Positions 1 through 8,752 are shown, numbered from the stretch's first letter. The stretch: DNA of 64,000 nt from Actinoplanes philippinensis (GCF_900113015.1 NZ_FONV01000012.1:1-64000); one strand, 5' to 3'. Numbers and translations are program-made. The notes: generated by a model not told the origin, from the sequence alone.

Positions 1-1034
1 ATGTCGTAGCGGGCCAGGTAGGTCATGACCAGGGTGAGCAGGTCGTAGCGGGTGCCGGAGTACCAGAGTGCGAGGTCGCCGGCGCGGCGGCTGGGGCGTA
101 GGTGCTGGACCCTGGCGAGTAGGACGGTGCCTTCGACGATCGGCAGAGTCTGCTGGTCGTGGAAGCCGCGGCTGGAGCGGGTGAGTTTGGGGTGGACCTG
201 GTGCCAGGCCCGGACGGTGACGGTGCCGTAGATGTCGAGCGGGCCGCTGACACCGGCATCGGCGGGTAGGCCGGGTTCACGCAGGGCGAGGCGGAACCCG
301 TGCCGGCGGGGCCGGCCGCCGAGGGGATGGGCGGCCCGGCGTTCGGGTCTGGTCCACATGGTCTGCGACGTCGCCAGTCTGACCAGGACGTCTGCGGGAA
401 TCTTGCGTTCGCGTAGCAGGTGGGTGATCCGGGCCGCGGGGTAGCCGGAGTCCAGCAGGAACAGTGACCGGTCGGCCGGGCGGGCGCCGTCGGCCGCGCA
501 GACCCGGGCGATGTGGTCCACGGTGACCTGCACCAGGTCGTCGCCGGAGGCGACCCGGTCGGACAGGACCGGCACGACCCACGAGTCCGGGGTCAGCGTC
601 AACCGGACGACATGCTGATACCGCCACCCGGTCTTGATCAGCGCCGACCCTCGCGGGCCGCCCGGGGTGTACTGCGGCTGCCGGTCCGGGCTGGTCGGCG
701 CGTTCGGCCGCGGCCAGGCGGTGGTGTCCACGGCATAGACCCGGGGCAGACCGGACCGCGCGGCGATCTCGCACGCCGCCCGTAACGCCCGGCCGGTGTC
801 GATCTCACCATCGCGTAACGCCCGATAGGCCGCGGCGTGCCCGGTGACGGTGCCCAGCGACAGATGCGCCGGGCAACCACACCGGCCCTGATCCACGGCG
901 AGCCCGTCGACCAGCGAGAACAACGTCCGTGACCGCGAGCCGAGGACACCCTCGTACAACTCCCGCCGCCACGCATCCAACAAGATCAGGCCCGGCTCAC
1001 CATGACCGGCACCGACACCCGTTACGCTGCTCAT
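1..1034 (-). CDS. IS transposase, NF041680-like DDE family, C-terminus cut by window edge
   Basis: An open frame starts at ATG 1034 and runs leftward off the window without a stop, giving about 344 residues. The translation begins MSSVTGVGAGHGEPG and contains VYAVDTTAWPRPNAPTS, which I recognise as the first acidic block of the actinomycete NF041680-type transposases; a second aspartate block reads LFLLDSGYPAARI. It should catalyse DDE-type transposition of its own element. No frameshift or stop is visible in the part present, so the copy may be active, but the far end of the element is outside the window. The family name is from memory of the motif. That this is a transposase is fairly secure. 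Confidence 0.8.
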   Translation of the reverse strand, partial: MSSVTGVGAGHGEPGLILLDAWRRELYEGVLGSRSRTLFSLVDGLAVDQGRCGCPAHLSLGTVTGHAAAYRALRDGEIDTGRALRAACEIAARSGLPRVYAVDTTAWPRPNAPTSPDRQPQYTPGGPRGSALIKTGWRYQHVVRLTLTPDSWVVPVLSDRVASGDDLVQVTVDHIARVCAADGARPADRSLFLLDSGYPAARITHLLRERKIPADVLVRLATSQTMWTRPERRAAHPLGGRPRRHGFRLALREPGLPADAGVSGPLDIYGTVTVRAWHQVHPKLTRSSRGFHDQQTLPIVEGTVLLARVQHLRPSRRAGDLALWYSGTRYDLLTLVMTYLARYD

Positions 1035-1035
1035 C

Positions 1036-1093
1036 GAGGACCCTGTTCATTGATGATCTTTGTGTGAGAACTCAGATCATGGACAGGGTCCTC
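1036..1093. repeat. inverted repeat next to the transposase start, candidate IS end
   Basis: Two 15-base arms lie at 1036-1050 and 1079-1093, starting GAGGACCCTGT, with one mismatch and a 28-base spacer. They sit just upstream of the transposase ATG at 1034. This could be the terminal inverted repeat region or a transposase operator; the exact element boundary and target-site duplication cannot be fixed from one end. Confidence 0.45.
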
Positions 1094-1148
1094 CCTGTTT
1101 CACTAGACCTCGACCACCACAAATCCCCCCGATGGTCAAAACACGAGT

Positions 1149-1185
1149 CGAACGGGCCGGACCCCACTGGGGTCCGGCCCGTTCG
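1149..1185. terminator. long perfect hairpin, terminator-like
   Basis: CGAACGGGCCGGACCCCA at 1149-1166 is the exact reverse complement of 1168-1185. The stem is 18 bp with almost no loop and no T-run. Such U-less hairpins are common terminators in actinomycetes. It lies between the IS end and the STAS gene, so it may have ended a gene now separated by the insertion. Confidence 0.6.
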
Positions 1186-1272
1186 CGTTGACTGACACAC
1201 GTGCTGTCCGATGTGCGGAGATGGTCGGGATCTAGGCTGAATCTCCATCGCACGGGTAGGAAGCCGATCATC

Positions 1273-1614
1273 ATGCACGCAACAATCACCGACCACCGGG
1301 CCGAAGTCGCGGTGCTCCACCTCCGCGGCGAACTCGACGCCGACACCGCGGGTCAGTTGCATGCCACCCTGGCCGGCCTCCTGGAGAGGCCGGTGCCCCG
1401 CATCGTGGTCGATATGACCGCCCTCAAGTTCTGCGACTCGATCGGGCTCAGCGCGTTCATCGTCAGCAAGCAGGTGATCTCCTCACGGGGTGGGTGGCTG
1501 AGCTTCGCCGGCGCCAACCCGTTCCTGGCCCAGTTGCTGGAGACGGTCGGTCTGGGTCGTTATTTCGCGATCTTTCCTGAGGTGGACGACGCGATAGCGG
1601 CCGCGCAGCTCTGA
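1273..1614 (+). CDS. STAS-domain anti-anti-sigma factor
   Basis: This 113-residue protein is one STAS domain. It has the typical opening (VAVLHLRGELDADTA) and the phosphorylation-site region DMTALKFCDSIGLSAF, in which the serine of DSIGL is the conserved phosphoacceptor of SpoIIAA/RsbV-type proteins. These proteins bind anti-sigma kinases and free an alternative sigma factor when unphosphorylated. I chose ATG 1273 because AGGAAG sits nine bases upstream; an upstream in-frame extension to about 1201 is possible but lacks family similarity. No anti-sigma kinase or sigma gene is adjacent, so the partner is unknown. Confidence 0.85.
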   Translation: MHATITDHRAEVAVLHLRGELDADTAGQLHATLAGLLERPVPRIVVDMTALKFCDSIGLSAFIVSKQVISSRGGWLSFAGANPFLAQLLETVGLGRYFAIFPEVDDAIAAAQL

Positions 1615-1687
1615 ACGACGGGACGGGATCGTCCGTTCCGTAGGACTGCTGTATGCGCTGACCGGCGCGGATGGCAAGATCGCCCGC

Positions 1688-4210
1688 GTGAATCGATGGC
1701 GGGGTGGCCGTACAGCCAAAATCTTGATCGCTGCCGGGATGGCGGCGATCGTCGCCGTGCCGAGCCTCCTGCTGACCCGGACCGCGGACGCCGCGACCGC
1801 GGCGCCCGCGAAGATGCCGGTCGACGCCGCGTCCTGCGCCACCCTCGGGCTGACCGGATTCGACACGCCCTCGGCGGGCACTCTCGAAGAGGGCAGCTGC
1901 CGGAAGTTCACCGTCACCGCCCCACAGGCCTACCTGGCCCGCGCCGCCGACGCCGAGAATCGGACGCTCGCCAGCGCGGTCTACAACAGCGGTGGCAACC
2001 TGGCCTGCGCGGTCATCTGGTGCAATCTCGGGAGCGGTACCTACTACCTGGTCGCCGACCCGGGCGAGCCCGAGCCGCACACCGCGCCGTTCCGCGCCAC
2101 CGTCGTCGACCTCTTCGGCGCCGGCTGCGAGAGCACGGCGGCTCAGGGGTTCAGCTCCATCCACCAGGGGACCTTCAGCGGCCAGGGGCAGGTCCACTGT
2201 CAGACGCTGCCCGTGACGTCCGGCTCGTACCAGGTAACGCTGCCGCCCACCGCGAACCAGCCGCTCGTGCAGCTCGTCCAGCCGACCGACGCCCGTCTGT
2301 GCGGCAACAGCCCGGTCACCGGCGAGCACGGCTGCGAGATCGTCATCCCGCAGGAGACCCGGGTGATCGTGGTCTCCCAGGATCCGCGGGACAGCGGCGA
2401 CTACCGGTTCGCTCTCCAGCGCACCGCCGACGCGACCCAGTGCGCCGACCTGGCGCCCGGCGTGCCCGGCGCTCCCGGCAGCATGACCACCTCGCTCTCC
2501 GACACCGACTTCGTGACCTGCTTCGACGTACCCCGCGGGGCCTCCGGCAGCCAGGAGATCCTCACCCTCGACCGGATCGCCGGGGACGGCACGGCGTCGC
2601 TGTCCGTCTACAACGGCTCCGGCAAACTGACCTGCCGGGACAGTGCGGCCGCCGCCTACCAGCAGATCGGCTGCACGCTGGGAGCCTCCGGGCACATGGT
2701 GGTCGTGCGGTCGGCCGGCGGCTCCGCGACGTACCGGGTCAGCCAGGTCACCGGGATCACCGCGAACTGCGCCGCCCCGGCCTCTCTCGCCTTCGGCGGC
2801 GCGGCCACCCCCGGCTCGATCGCCGGATCCGGAGACCTGCGGTGCTACCGGGCGCCGATCAACTCGTGGGTGGACGTCGCCGCCGGCGGCGCCACCCCGG
2901 TCGTCCGCTGGTTCGACGACCAGGGCGGGCTGCACCGCTGCGCGACCCTCCCGTGCCTGGTGCGGTCCGGCGAGATCCTCGTGACGGGCGCGGAGCCCAC
3001 CGAGTACGCGCTGGACACCTGGGCGGTCGGCTACCAGTACGAGACGCCGGCCGACTGCGGGCAGATCACCGACAGCACGGCGTACGGCTTCGGCCCGCTC
3101 ACCGGCACCTTCACCGCCGAGGACCGCGCACACTGTGTCTCCGTCCAGGTCGGCTACGACGACGACTTCACCGTGACCACGCAGAACGCCGTCCCCTGGG
3201 TGATCAACGACGACGGCTCGGTCGTCCGGTGCGCCCAGAGCGGGGCCGCCTGGACCTGCTCGCCGACCCCGCAGCGGGTGGAGAGCCGGCGCACGCTGTT
3301 CGCCTTCGTCGCGGAGGCCCCAGGGCCGTACCGGGTCCAGGCCGACTGCGCCAAGCCACTCTGCAACGAGGGCCAGTACTGGATCGCGGACAGCCCCACC
3401 ACCGACGCGCGATACCACGTGGTCACCGGCAGCACGGCCACCCTCACGATCGCCGGCGCCGGCCTGCACCAGCAGGACACCGTCTGGCTCGGCAAGAACG
3501 GCACCAAGCTCGTCCCGATCGTGATCAAGTCGGTGAACGCGAACCGGAACCTCTACACCGCCGACATCGACTTCACCACGATCACCCCCGGCGAGTACGA
3601 CATCGCCGGCACCTCCTTCGGCGCGCCGGGCCGCACCTCCACGGCCTCCGGCCAGGTCGTCGTGCTCGCCCCGCAACTGGCGGTCACCGCGAAGCCGGCG
3701 ATCGTCGGGAAGGCCGTCACCGGCGCCAAGCTGACCGTCAACGCCGGCACGTGGAGCCCGGCCGTGGACTGGTACGGCTACCAGTGGTACGCCAACGGCA
3801 CGGCTGTCCCGGGGGCGATCGGTGGGTCGTACACCGTCCCCGCCTCGATGGTCGGCAAACGCCTCACCGTGACCCTGACCGGCAACCGGGCCGGCCACCG
3901 CAGCAACACCGCGACCTCCGCGGCCGTCACCGTCGGATACGGCGCGGCGCCGAAGGCGACCACCCGGCCGAAGATCACCGGGACGGTGAAGGCCCTGAAG
4001 ACCGTGCGAGCCTCGGTCGGCGTCTGGTCACCCAAGGCAACCTCTTATCGGTACGAGTGGCGCGTCAACGGCAAGCTCGTCGCCGCCACGGCCTCGCTGA
4101 AGCTGGCGAAGAGCTGGGCCGGCAAGAAGCTGGTCCTGACCGTGGTCGCGAAACGCACCGGCCACTCCGACGGCCGTGCTGCCAGCGTCACCGTCAAGAT
4201 CAAGAAGTGA
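1688..4210 (+). CDS. large secreted protein with C-terminal Ig-like repeats
   Basis: An 840-residue protein starting at GTG 1688. The N-terminus has a short basic stretch, a hydrophobic core and an Ala-x-Ala cleavage region (TADAATAA), so it is probably exported. The body is Cys-rich with regularly spaced cysteines, suggesting disulfide-bonded repeats of roughly 100 residues. The last 170 residues hold two copies of an about 80-residue Ig-like module, each with a GxWSP turn and a YxWxxNG core (GTWSPAVDWYGYQWYANG and its partner near 4020-4090). Such modules are common in surface and secreted actinomycete proteins. I do not recognise the main domain or any catalytic motif. A strong hairpin follows the stop. 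Confidence 0.75.
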   Translation: MNRWRGGRTAKILIAAGMAAIVAVPSLLLTRTADAATAAPAKMPVDAASCATLGLTGFDTPSAGTLEEGSCRKFTVTAPQAYLARAADAENRTLASAVYNSGGNLACAVIWCNLGSGTYYLVADPGEPEPHTAPFRATVVDLFGAGCESTAAQGFSSIHQGTFSGQGQVHCQTLPVTSGSYQVTLPPTANQPLVQLVQPTDARLCGNSPVTGEHGCEIVIPQETRVIVVSQDPRDSGDYRFALQRTADATQCADLAPGVPGAPGSMTTSLSDTDFVTCFDVPRGASGSQEILTLDRIAGDGTASLSVYNGSGKLTCRDSAAAAYQQIGCTLGASGHMVVVRSAGGSATYRVSQVTGITANCAAPASLAFGGAATPGSIAGSGDLRCYRAPINSWVDVAAGGATPVVRWFDDQGGLHRCATLPCLVRSGEILVTGAEPTEYALDTWAVGYQYETPADCGQITDSTAYGFGPLTGTFTAEDRAHCVSVQVGYDDDFTVTTQNAVPWVINDDGSVVRCAQSGAAWTCSPTPQRVESRRTLFAFVAEAPGPYRVQADCAKPLCNEGQYWIADSPTTDARYHVVTGSTATLTIAGAGLHQQDTVWLGKNGTKLVPIVIKSVNANRNLYTADIDFTTITPGEYDIAGTSFGAPGRTSTASGQVVVLAPQLAVTAKPAIVGKAVTGAKLTVNAGTWSPAVDWYGYQWYANGTAVPGAIGGSYTVPASMVGKRLTVTLTGNRAGHRSNTATSAAVTVGYGAAPKATTRPKITGTVKALKTVRASVGVWSPKATSYRYEWRVNGKLVAATASLKLAKSWAGKKLVLTVVAKRTGHSDGRAASVTVKIKK

Positions 4211-4215
4211 AATAG

Positions 4216-4250
4216 GCGTGGGCCGGCTCCGATCGGGAGCCGGCCCACGC
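4216..4250 (+). terminator. hairpin after the secreted protein gene
   Basis: GCGTGGGCCGGCTCC at 4216-4230 pairs perfectly with 4236-4250 across a five-base loop, five bases after the stop codon. The following sequence has only a short T-run (CTGTTTTC). Confidence 0.8.
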
Positions 4251-4341
4251 CCGCACTGTTTTCGAGTCCGACAATAGACCGGCCTCACCGGCCGTCGAAC
4301 ACCGGGGCACAACGGGTGAGTGCGCGGGCGGCGGATGCAGC

Positions 4342-4369
4342 GAAGGCCGGACCCGCGGGTCCGGCCTTC
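4342..4369 (-). terminator. hairpin downstream of tRNA-Ser
   Basis: A 13-14-bp perfect stem (GAAGGCCGGACCC and its complement, 4342-4369) lies about 20 bases beyond the 3' end of the minus-strand tRNA-Ser gene and probably ends its transcript. Confidence 0.65.
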
Positions 4370-4390
4370 AACGTCTGCCCTGGTGAGGGC

Positions 4391-4478
4391 TGGCGGAGGA
4401 TACGAGATTCGAACTCGTGAGGGTGTTAACCCAACACGCTTTCCAAGCGTGCGCCCTAGGCCTCTAGGCGAATCCTCC
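4391..4478 (-). tRNA. tRNA-Ser(GGA)
   Basis: Read on the minus strand the gene folds as a class II tRNA of 88 bases: acceptor GGAGGAT pairs with ATCCTCC, a long variable arm is present, the T-loop reads TTCGAAT, and the anticodon loop CTTGGAAAG carries GGA. The 3' CCA is encoded (TGG on the plus strand at 4391-4393). It lies just upstream of, and divergent from, the SRP RNA and dnaX. Confidence 0.95.
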
Positions 4479-4566
4479 GTGCGCCAGAATACAGACTCTT
4501 CCGGTGGGCTCGCCCGCGGGGAGGGGGTCTGCGCGCGGGCGGAGGCGGCCAGGTAGGCTCTTGGGT

Positions 4567-4654
4567 AGCCCCTCGTGCGGCGTCATCCTGTGAACCTCCC
4601 CAGGGCCGGAAGGCAGCAAGGATAAGCGGGCTCTGGCGGGTGCACGGGGGGTCC
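4567..4654 (+). ncRNA. ffs: small bacterial SRP RNA (4.5S type)
   Basis: The sequence contains the highly conserved SRP domain IV core GGGCCGGAAGGCAGCAAGG with the GGAA-type tetraloop and the AGCAAGG asymmetric loop that binds Ffh. The outer helix CCCCTCGTGC / GCACGGGG closes it, giving about 88-95 bases. It is the RNA scaffold of the signal recognition particle. The ends are estimated from the helix. The ffs - dnaX order is usual in actinomycetes. Confidence 0.93.
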
Positions 4655-4742
4655 TTTAGTTTCCGGTCACTTCCGGGGCACGTCGTTTGTTCTTGTCAGA
4701 CCCTCGACGGAGAATGACGCGGTCGTTCAGGAGGTGGCAGGA

Positions 4743-7700
4743 GTGGCACTCGCCCTCTATCGGAAGTATCGGCCGCGCACCTTCGCCGAGGTCATCGGCC
4801 AGGAGCACGTCACCGAGCCGCTGTCGCAGGCGCTGCGCAGCGGGCGTCTCAACCACGCCTATCTCTTCTCCGGTCCACGTGGCTGCGGCAAGACGTCCAG
4901 CGCGCGCATCCTGGCCCGCTCGCTCAACTGCGAGCAGGGGCCGACGCCCGACCCGTGCGGCGTCTGCATGTCGTGCAAGTCGCTGGCCAACGACGGCGCC
5001 GGCTCGATCGACGTCATCGAGATCGACGCGGCCAGCCACGGTGGTGTCGACGACGCCCGCGAGCTGCGGGAGAAGGCGTTCTTCGCGCCCGCCAACAGCC
5101 GCTACAAGATCTATGTGATCGACGAGGCGCACATGGTCTCGTCGGCCGGCTTCAACGCGCTGCTCAAGCTCGTCGAGGAGCCGCCCGACTATGTGAAGTT
5201 CATCTTCGCGACCACCGAGCCCGACAAGGTCCTCGGCACGATCCGCTCGCGGACCCACCACTACCCGTTCCGGCTCATCCCGCCCGCCGTCCTGCGGCCC
5301 TACCTGCAGCAGCTGACCGACGCCGAGGGCATCACCGTCGAGCCGTCGGTGTTCCCGCTGGTCGTGCGGGCCGGTGGCGGCAGCGCCCGGGACAGCCTAT
5401 CGATCCTCGACCAGCTGATCGCCGGCTCCGGGCCGGACGGCGTCACCTATGCCCGGGCCGTCGGCCTGCTCGGCGTCACCGACGTCACCCTCATCGACGA
5501 GATGTGCGATGCCATCGCCACCGGTGACGGCGCCGCGGCGTACGCGACGATCGACCGCGTCGCCGAAGCCGGCCACGAGCCCCGCCGCTTCGCCTCCGAC
5601 CTGCTCGAACGCTTCCGCGACCTGATCGTCCTCCAGCAGGTGCCGGACGCGGTCGCCAAGGGTCTGATCGACGGCCCCGCCGACCAGTTGGAGACGATGG
5701 CCGGGCAGGCCGCCCAGCTCGGCGCGGCCACCCTGTCCCGCTGCGCGGACATCCTGCACAACGGCCTCGTCGAGATGCGCGGCACCACCGCGCCGCGCCT
5801 GCTGCTCGAGCTGGTCACGGCCCGGATGCTGCTGCCGGGAGCGGACGCTTCGGCTTCCGCACTGCTCCAGCGATTGGAGAGGCTGGAGCGCGGAGAGGTA
5901 CGAAACGGACGCCCGGCCGTGGATGCCGGTGCCGGAGGCGCGCCCTCGGGCGCCGTCGACGATGGCGGTGACGATGCCGGTCCTGGCGCTGTTGCCGGTA
6001 CGGCTGGCGGCGGTGCCGCTGGTGGTGGTGTCGGTGGTTTCGTCGGCGGTGGGGCCGGCGGTGGGGGTAAGGCGGCCGCGATGGCGGCTGCCGCCGCTGC
6101 CCGTGGTGCCGCGGGGCGTCCCGGTGGCGGGGCCGCCCGTCCGGTTTCGCCCGCCGCGCCTGCTCCGGTCTCGCCTGCCGCGCCTGCTCCGGTCTCGCCT
6201 GCCGCGCCCGCTCCGGCCGTGGCTGCTGCTCCGGACGCGGCTGCTCCTGCCGCTGCGCCGGTTTCCGCTGCGCCGGTTTCCGCTGCGCCTACGCCGCCCT
6301 CCGGTGCTGTGGTGGCGCCCGCGTCAGGCGGCGAGCCCGATTGGAACCAGGTCGCCGACGGCGGCCACCCGGATCCGGTCGACACCGGCTACTACGACGA
6401 AGAACCTCCGTGGGATGACGAGGCGCCGACCGCGCCGTCCCGCCCGGCTGATCGTCCGCAGGCGGCGGCCGGGGCCAACGGTCGTTCGGCCCGCGGTGAT
6501 CAGTCCGACGGTCCTGCCGAGTCGTCCCCGGCCGCGGACCGTTCTCCCCAGTCGGCTCCGCCTGCCGGGCGCTCTGCTGAGGCGTCCCCGGCCGACGGTC
6601 CGCCGGTTGATGCCGCTGGGTCTGATCACTCGCTGGCCGGTGCCCCGGCTGGTCAGGCTGTCGCAGCCGGCCAGGCGTCGGTGGGCGGGCGTGATGATCA
6701 CGAACCGTCAGCGGAAGGCCGGCCCGGAGACGAGCGGGCGGAGCGGGTCCGCGCTGCCTGGCAGACGCTCGGCCGGCAGCAGCCGAAGGTCCGGGCCATG
6801 CAGGAGTACGGCATCGGCATCCGGGACGTCGACGGCGACACCGTCGTGTTCGCCGCGCCGACCCAGGCGCTGGTCGACCGATTCCTGAACTGGCGCGAGG
6901 CGATCGCGACGGAGTTCCGGAAGTCGCCGGGCGGGGATTGGCGGATCCGCTGCGAGGTCGGCGAGGCCACTCCGGCTCGGGGAGCCTCGCGCCCCGGTGA
7001 CGGCCGTGACCAGGCTGCCGGGCGTCGCTCGTCCGGTGGTCCCGGACGGCAGGCTCCTCCGGCGGGCGCTGCGGCGTCGGCGCCGGAGCGGAACTCGGGC
7101 CGCACCGAGTCGCGCCCGTCACGGCCTCAGCGGCCCCCGACGGCGGACGCTGAGGAGGACGGACCGGCGGCGGCTCGTCCTGCCGCATCCGTGGACACCG
7201 CCCGTTCGGTGCCGGCCCCGTCCATCGAGAGCGCGCCTCGCGGCGCTGATTCCCGACGGCCGGAGCCGGTCCGGGCCGGTGGCGGTTCTCCCGTCGGAGA
7301 AGAGGGCGGCTGGCCTGAGGCAGCGCGGCCGGGTAGTGCCGGGGATGCCCGGGTCGTCGCTGACGGCCAAAGGCGGCCTGAGGCGGCGCGGCCTGGCAAT
7401 GCGGAGGACGCGTCGTCAGCCGACGCGGCGGTGCCGCCCGGCGGCGACAACAGAGGTTCCGCGAGTGCTGACTCGGACTGGCCTGCAACGGCGCGGCCAG
7501 GTAATGCCGGGAACACCGGTGCGTCGGCTGACGACTCGGGATGGCCTGAGCCTGCACGGCCTGGTGGGGCTTCCGTGTCTGCCGATGCGGACACCGGATG
7601 GCCTGAACCGGCTCGGCCCGGCGGGGCTTCCGTGTCTGCCGATGCGGACACCGGATGGCCCGAACCGGCTCGGCCAGGGTCAGCGGTGGCCGGTGCCTTC

Positions 7701-8648
7701 ACCGGGACACCGAGGGACGCCGGGACACCGAGGGACACCGGAACGCCGAGGGACACCGGAACGCCGAGGGACACCGGAACGCCGAGGGACACCGGAACGC
7801 CGAGGGACACCGGGACGCCGAGGGACACCGGGACGCCGAGGGACACCGGGACACAGACGGACGCCGGAACGCCGAGAGATGGTTCGGCGGAGGCTTGGCC
7901 TGAGCCGGTTCGGCCGGGTGCGGCGGCTTCGGCCACGGCACAGGCGGGAGCCACTGCGGCACCGGTTTCCGGTGGTGGTTCGGCGTTCGGCGGGGCCGGG
8001 GTCTCGGCTGGTTCCCTGAACGCCGGTCCACAGGGCGCGACTGCACCGGCGGTGTCGGCGCGGAACGCTGCCGCTCCGCCGGCGGCTGCGAGCGCTGCGG
8101 CATCGCCCGCGGCTGCGAGCACTGCGGCTGCGAGCGCTGCTGCCCCGGCTGCGGCCCGGAGTGCGGCGGCCCCGGCTGCGGCACGGAGCGCGGCGGCCCC
8201 GGCTGCGGCCCGGAGCGCGGCGGCCCCGGCTGCGGCCCGGAGTGCGGCGGCCCCGGCGGCGCCGGCACGGTCGGCTGCGATGGAGGCGGCGCGGGCGGCT
8301 GCGCGTACCGGAGTCGAGGGGGCGAGCGGCGCGGCGGCTGCGCGGGCCGCATTGGCCAACGCTCGCAATGCCTCGGCCCCGCCCCCGGGTGGTCGTGCGG
8401 CGCCGAGCCGTCCGGTAGCGGGAACCGGTGGTGGGGCGGCGCGCACGTGGTCGGACGCCCCGCCGGTCGAGGAGGCGCCCTATGACCCGGAATACGACGG
8501 TCCCGCTACCGCCTACGAGGGTTTCGACCCGGGGGACGAACCGCTCGACGATGTGATCGACGAGAAGACCGCGCGGCAGAGCAGCGAGGAACAGGCGATC
8601 CAGCTGCTCCGGGAGGCCTTCGGAGCGGAGAAGATCGCCGAGCTCTGA
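4743..8648 (+). CDS. dnaX: DNA polymerase III subunit gamma/tau, with large repeat expansions
   Basis: Clamp-loader ATPase of the replisome. I start it at GTG 4743, eight bases after AGGAGG (4729-4734); GTG 4734 is in frame but overlaps that ribosome site. Residues 1-370 are the AAA+ part: ALYRKYRPRTF, Walker A GPRGCGKTS at about 44-52, a zinc-binding Cys cluster (PCGVCMSC), Walker B VIDEAHM and the sensor region FATTEPDKV. A second conserved domain lies near residues 665-745 (RVRAAWQTLGRQQPKVRAM), and the conserved acidic tail ends in LLREAFGAEKIAEL. Between these are about 850 residues of Ala/Pro/Gly-rich sequence with several tandem repeats. At 1301 residues it is roughly twice the length of E. 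coli tau (about 640). Confidence 0.95.
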   Translation: MALALYRKYRPRTFAEVIGQEHVTEPLSQALRSGRLNHAYLFSGPRGCGKTSSARILARSLNCEQGPTPDPCGVCMSCKSLANDGAGSIDVIEIDAASHGGVDDARELREKAFFAPANSRYKIYVIDEAHMVSSAGFNALLKLVEEPPDYVKFIFATTEPDKVLGTIRSRTHHYPFRLIPPAVLRPYLQQLTDAEGITVEPSVFPLVVRAGGGSARDSLSILDQLIAGSGPDGVTYARAVGLLGVTDVTLIDEMCDAIATGDGAAAYATIDRVAEAGHEPRRFASDLLERFRDLIVLQQVPDAVAKGLIDGPADQLETMAGQAAQLGAATLSRCADILHNGLVEMRGTTAPRLLLELVTARMLLPGADASASALLQRLERLERGEVRNGRPAVDAGAGGAPSGAVDDGGDDAGPGAVAGTAGGGAAGGGVGGFVGGGAGGGGKAAAMAAAAAARGAAGRPGGGAARPVSPAAPAPVSPAAPAPVSPAAPAPAVAAAPDAAAPAAAPVSAAPVSAAPTPPSGAVVAPASGGEPDWNQVADGGHPDPVDTGYYDEEPPWDDEAPTAPSRPADRPQAAAGANGRSARGDQSDGPAESSPAADRSPQSAPPAGRSAEASPADGPPVDAAGSDHSLAGAPAGQAVAAGQASVGGRDDHEPSAEGRPGDERAERVRAAWQTLGRQQPKVRAMQEYGIGIRDVDGDTVVFAAPTQALVDRFLNWREAIATEFRKSPGGDWRIRCEVGEATPARGASRPGDGRDQAAGRRSSGGPGRQAPPAGAAASAPERNSGRTESRPSRPQRPPTADAEEDGPAAARPAASVDTARSVPAPSIESAPRGADSRRPEPVRAGGGSPVGEEGGWPEAARPGSAGDARVVADGQRRPEAARPGNAEDASSADAAVPPGGDNRGSASADSDWPATARPGNAGNTGASADDSGWPEPARPGGASVSADADTGWPEPARPGGASVSADADTGWPEPARPGSAVAGAFTGTPRDAGTPRDTGTPRDTGTPRDTGTPRDTGTPRDTGTPRDTGTPRDTGTQTDAGTPRDGSAEAWPEPVRPGAAASATAQAGATAAPVSGGGSAFGGAGVSAGSLNAGPQGATAPAVSARNAAAPPAAASAAASPAAASTAAASAAAPAAARSAAAPAAARSAAAPAAARSAAAPAAARSAAAPAAPARSAAMEAARAAARTGVEGASGAAAARAALANARNASAPPPGGRAAPSRPVAGTGGGAARTWSDAPPVEEAPYDPEYDGPATAYEGFDPGDEPLDDVIDEKTARQSSEEQAIQLLREAFGAEKIAEL
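7539..7677 (+). repeat. 57-bp tandem repeat inside dnaX
   Basis: Units start at 7539, 7596 and 7653 (the last partial). Each encodes a 19-residue unit of the type WPEPARPGGASVSADADTG. Less regular copies of the core WPExARPG extend from about 7310 to 7915. The period is a multiple of three, so copy-number change would keep the frame. Confidence 0.9.
7704..7883 (+). repeat. 18-bp tandem repeat inside dnaX, about 10 copies
   Basis: Ten consecutive 18-base units encode GTPRDT or close variants (GTPRDA first, GTQTDA ninth, GTPRDG last). The inner units are nearly identical at the DNA level, which suggests recent expansion by slippage or unequal exchange. The array lies in the disordered tau tail and adds prolines and charges. 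Confidence 0.93.
8136..8270 (+). repeat. 27-bp Ala-rich tandem repeat inside dnaX
   Basis: About five 27-base units encode AAAPAAARS with nearly identical codons, separate from the 18-bp and 57-bp arrays upstream. It lies in the same Ala/Pro-rich linker, before the conserved acidic C-terminus of tau. Confidence 0.85.
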
Positions 8649-8680
8649 CCGGCGCCTCCTTGCCCAAGCCAGGCAGGGGA

Positions 8681-8752
8681 GGTCGATCCGGGCTGGGAGG
8701 TCGATCCGGGCTGGGAGGTCGATCTGGGTCGGCGGGTCGATCTGGGCTGGCG
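8681..8752. repeat. 18-bp intergenic tandem repeat, four copies
   Basis: Four head-to-tail 18-base units of the type GGTCGATCCGGGCTGGGA begin at 8681, 8699, 8717 and 8735. The first two are identical and the others differ by a few bases. They lie in the 293-base gap between dnaX and ybaB. The remainder of that gap shows no gene. Confidence 0.9.

Noticed and set aside
1463..3898. A very long open frame antisense to the secreted protein gene.
   Set aside because: It has no ribosome site or family similarity and its composition mirrors the GC-rich codon bias of the real gene on the plus strand. Such antisense frames are routine at this GC content.
7539..8270. The dnaX arrays considered as a CRISPR.
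   Set aside because: Units are directly adjacent without unique spacers, lie in a coding frame and have no cas genes nearby.
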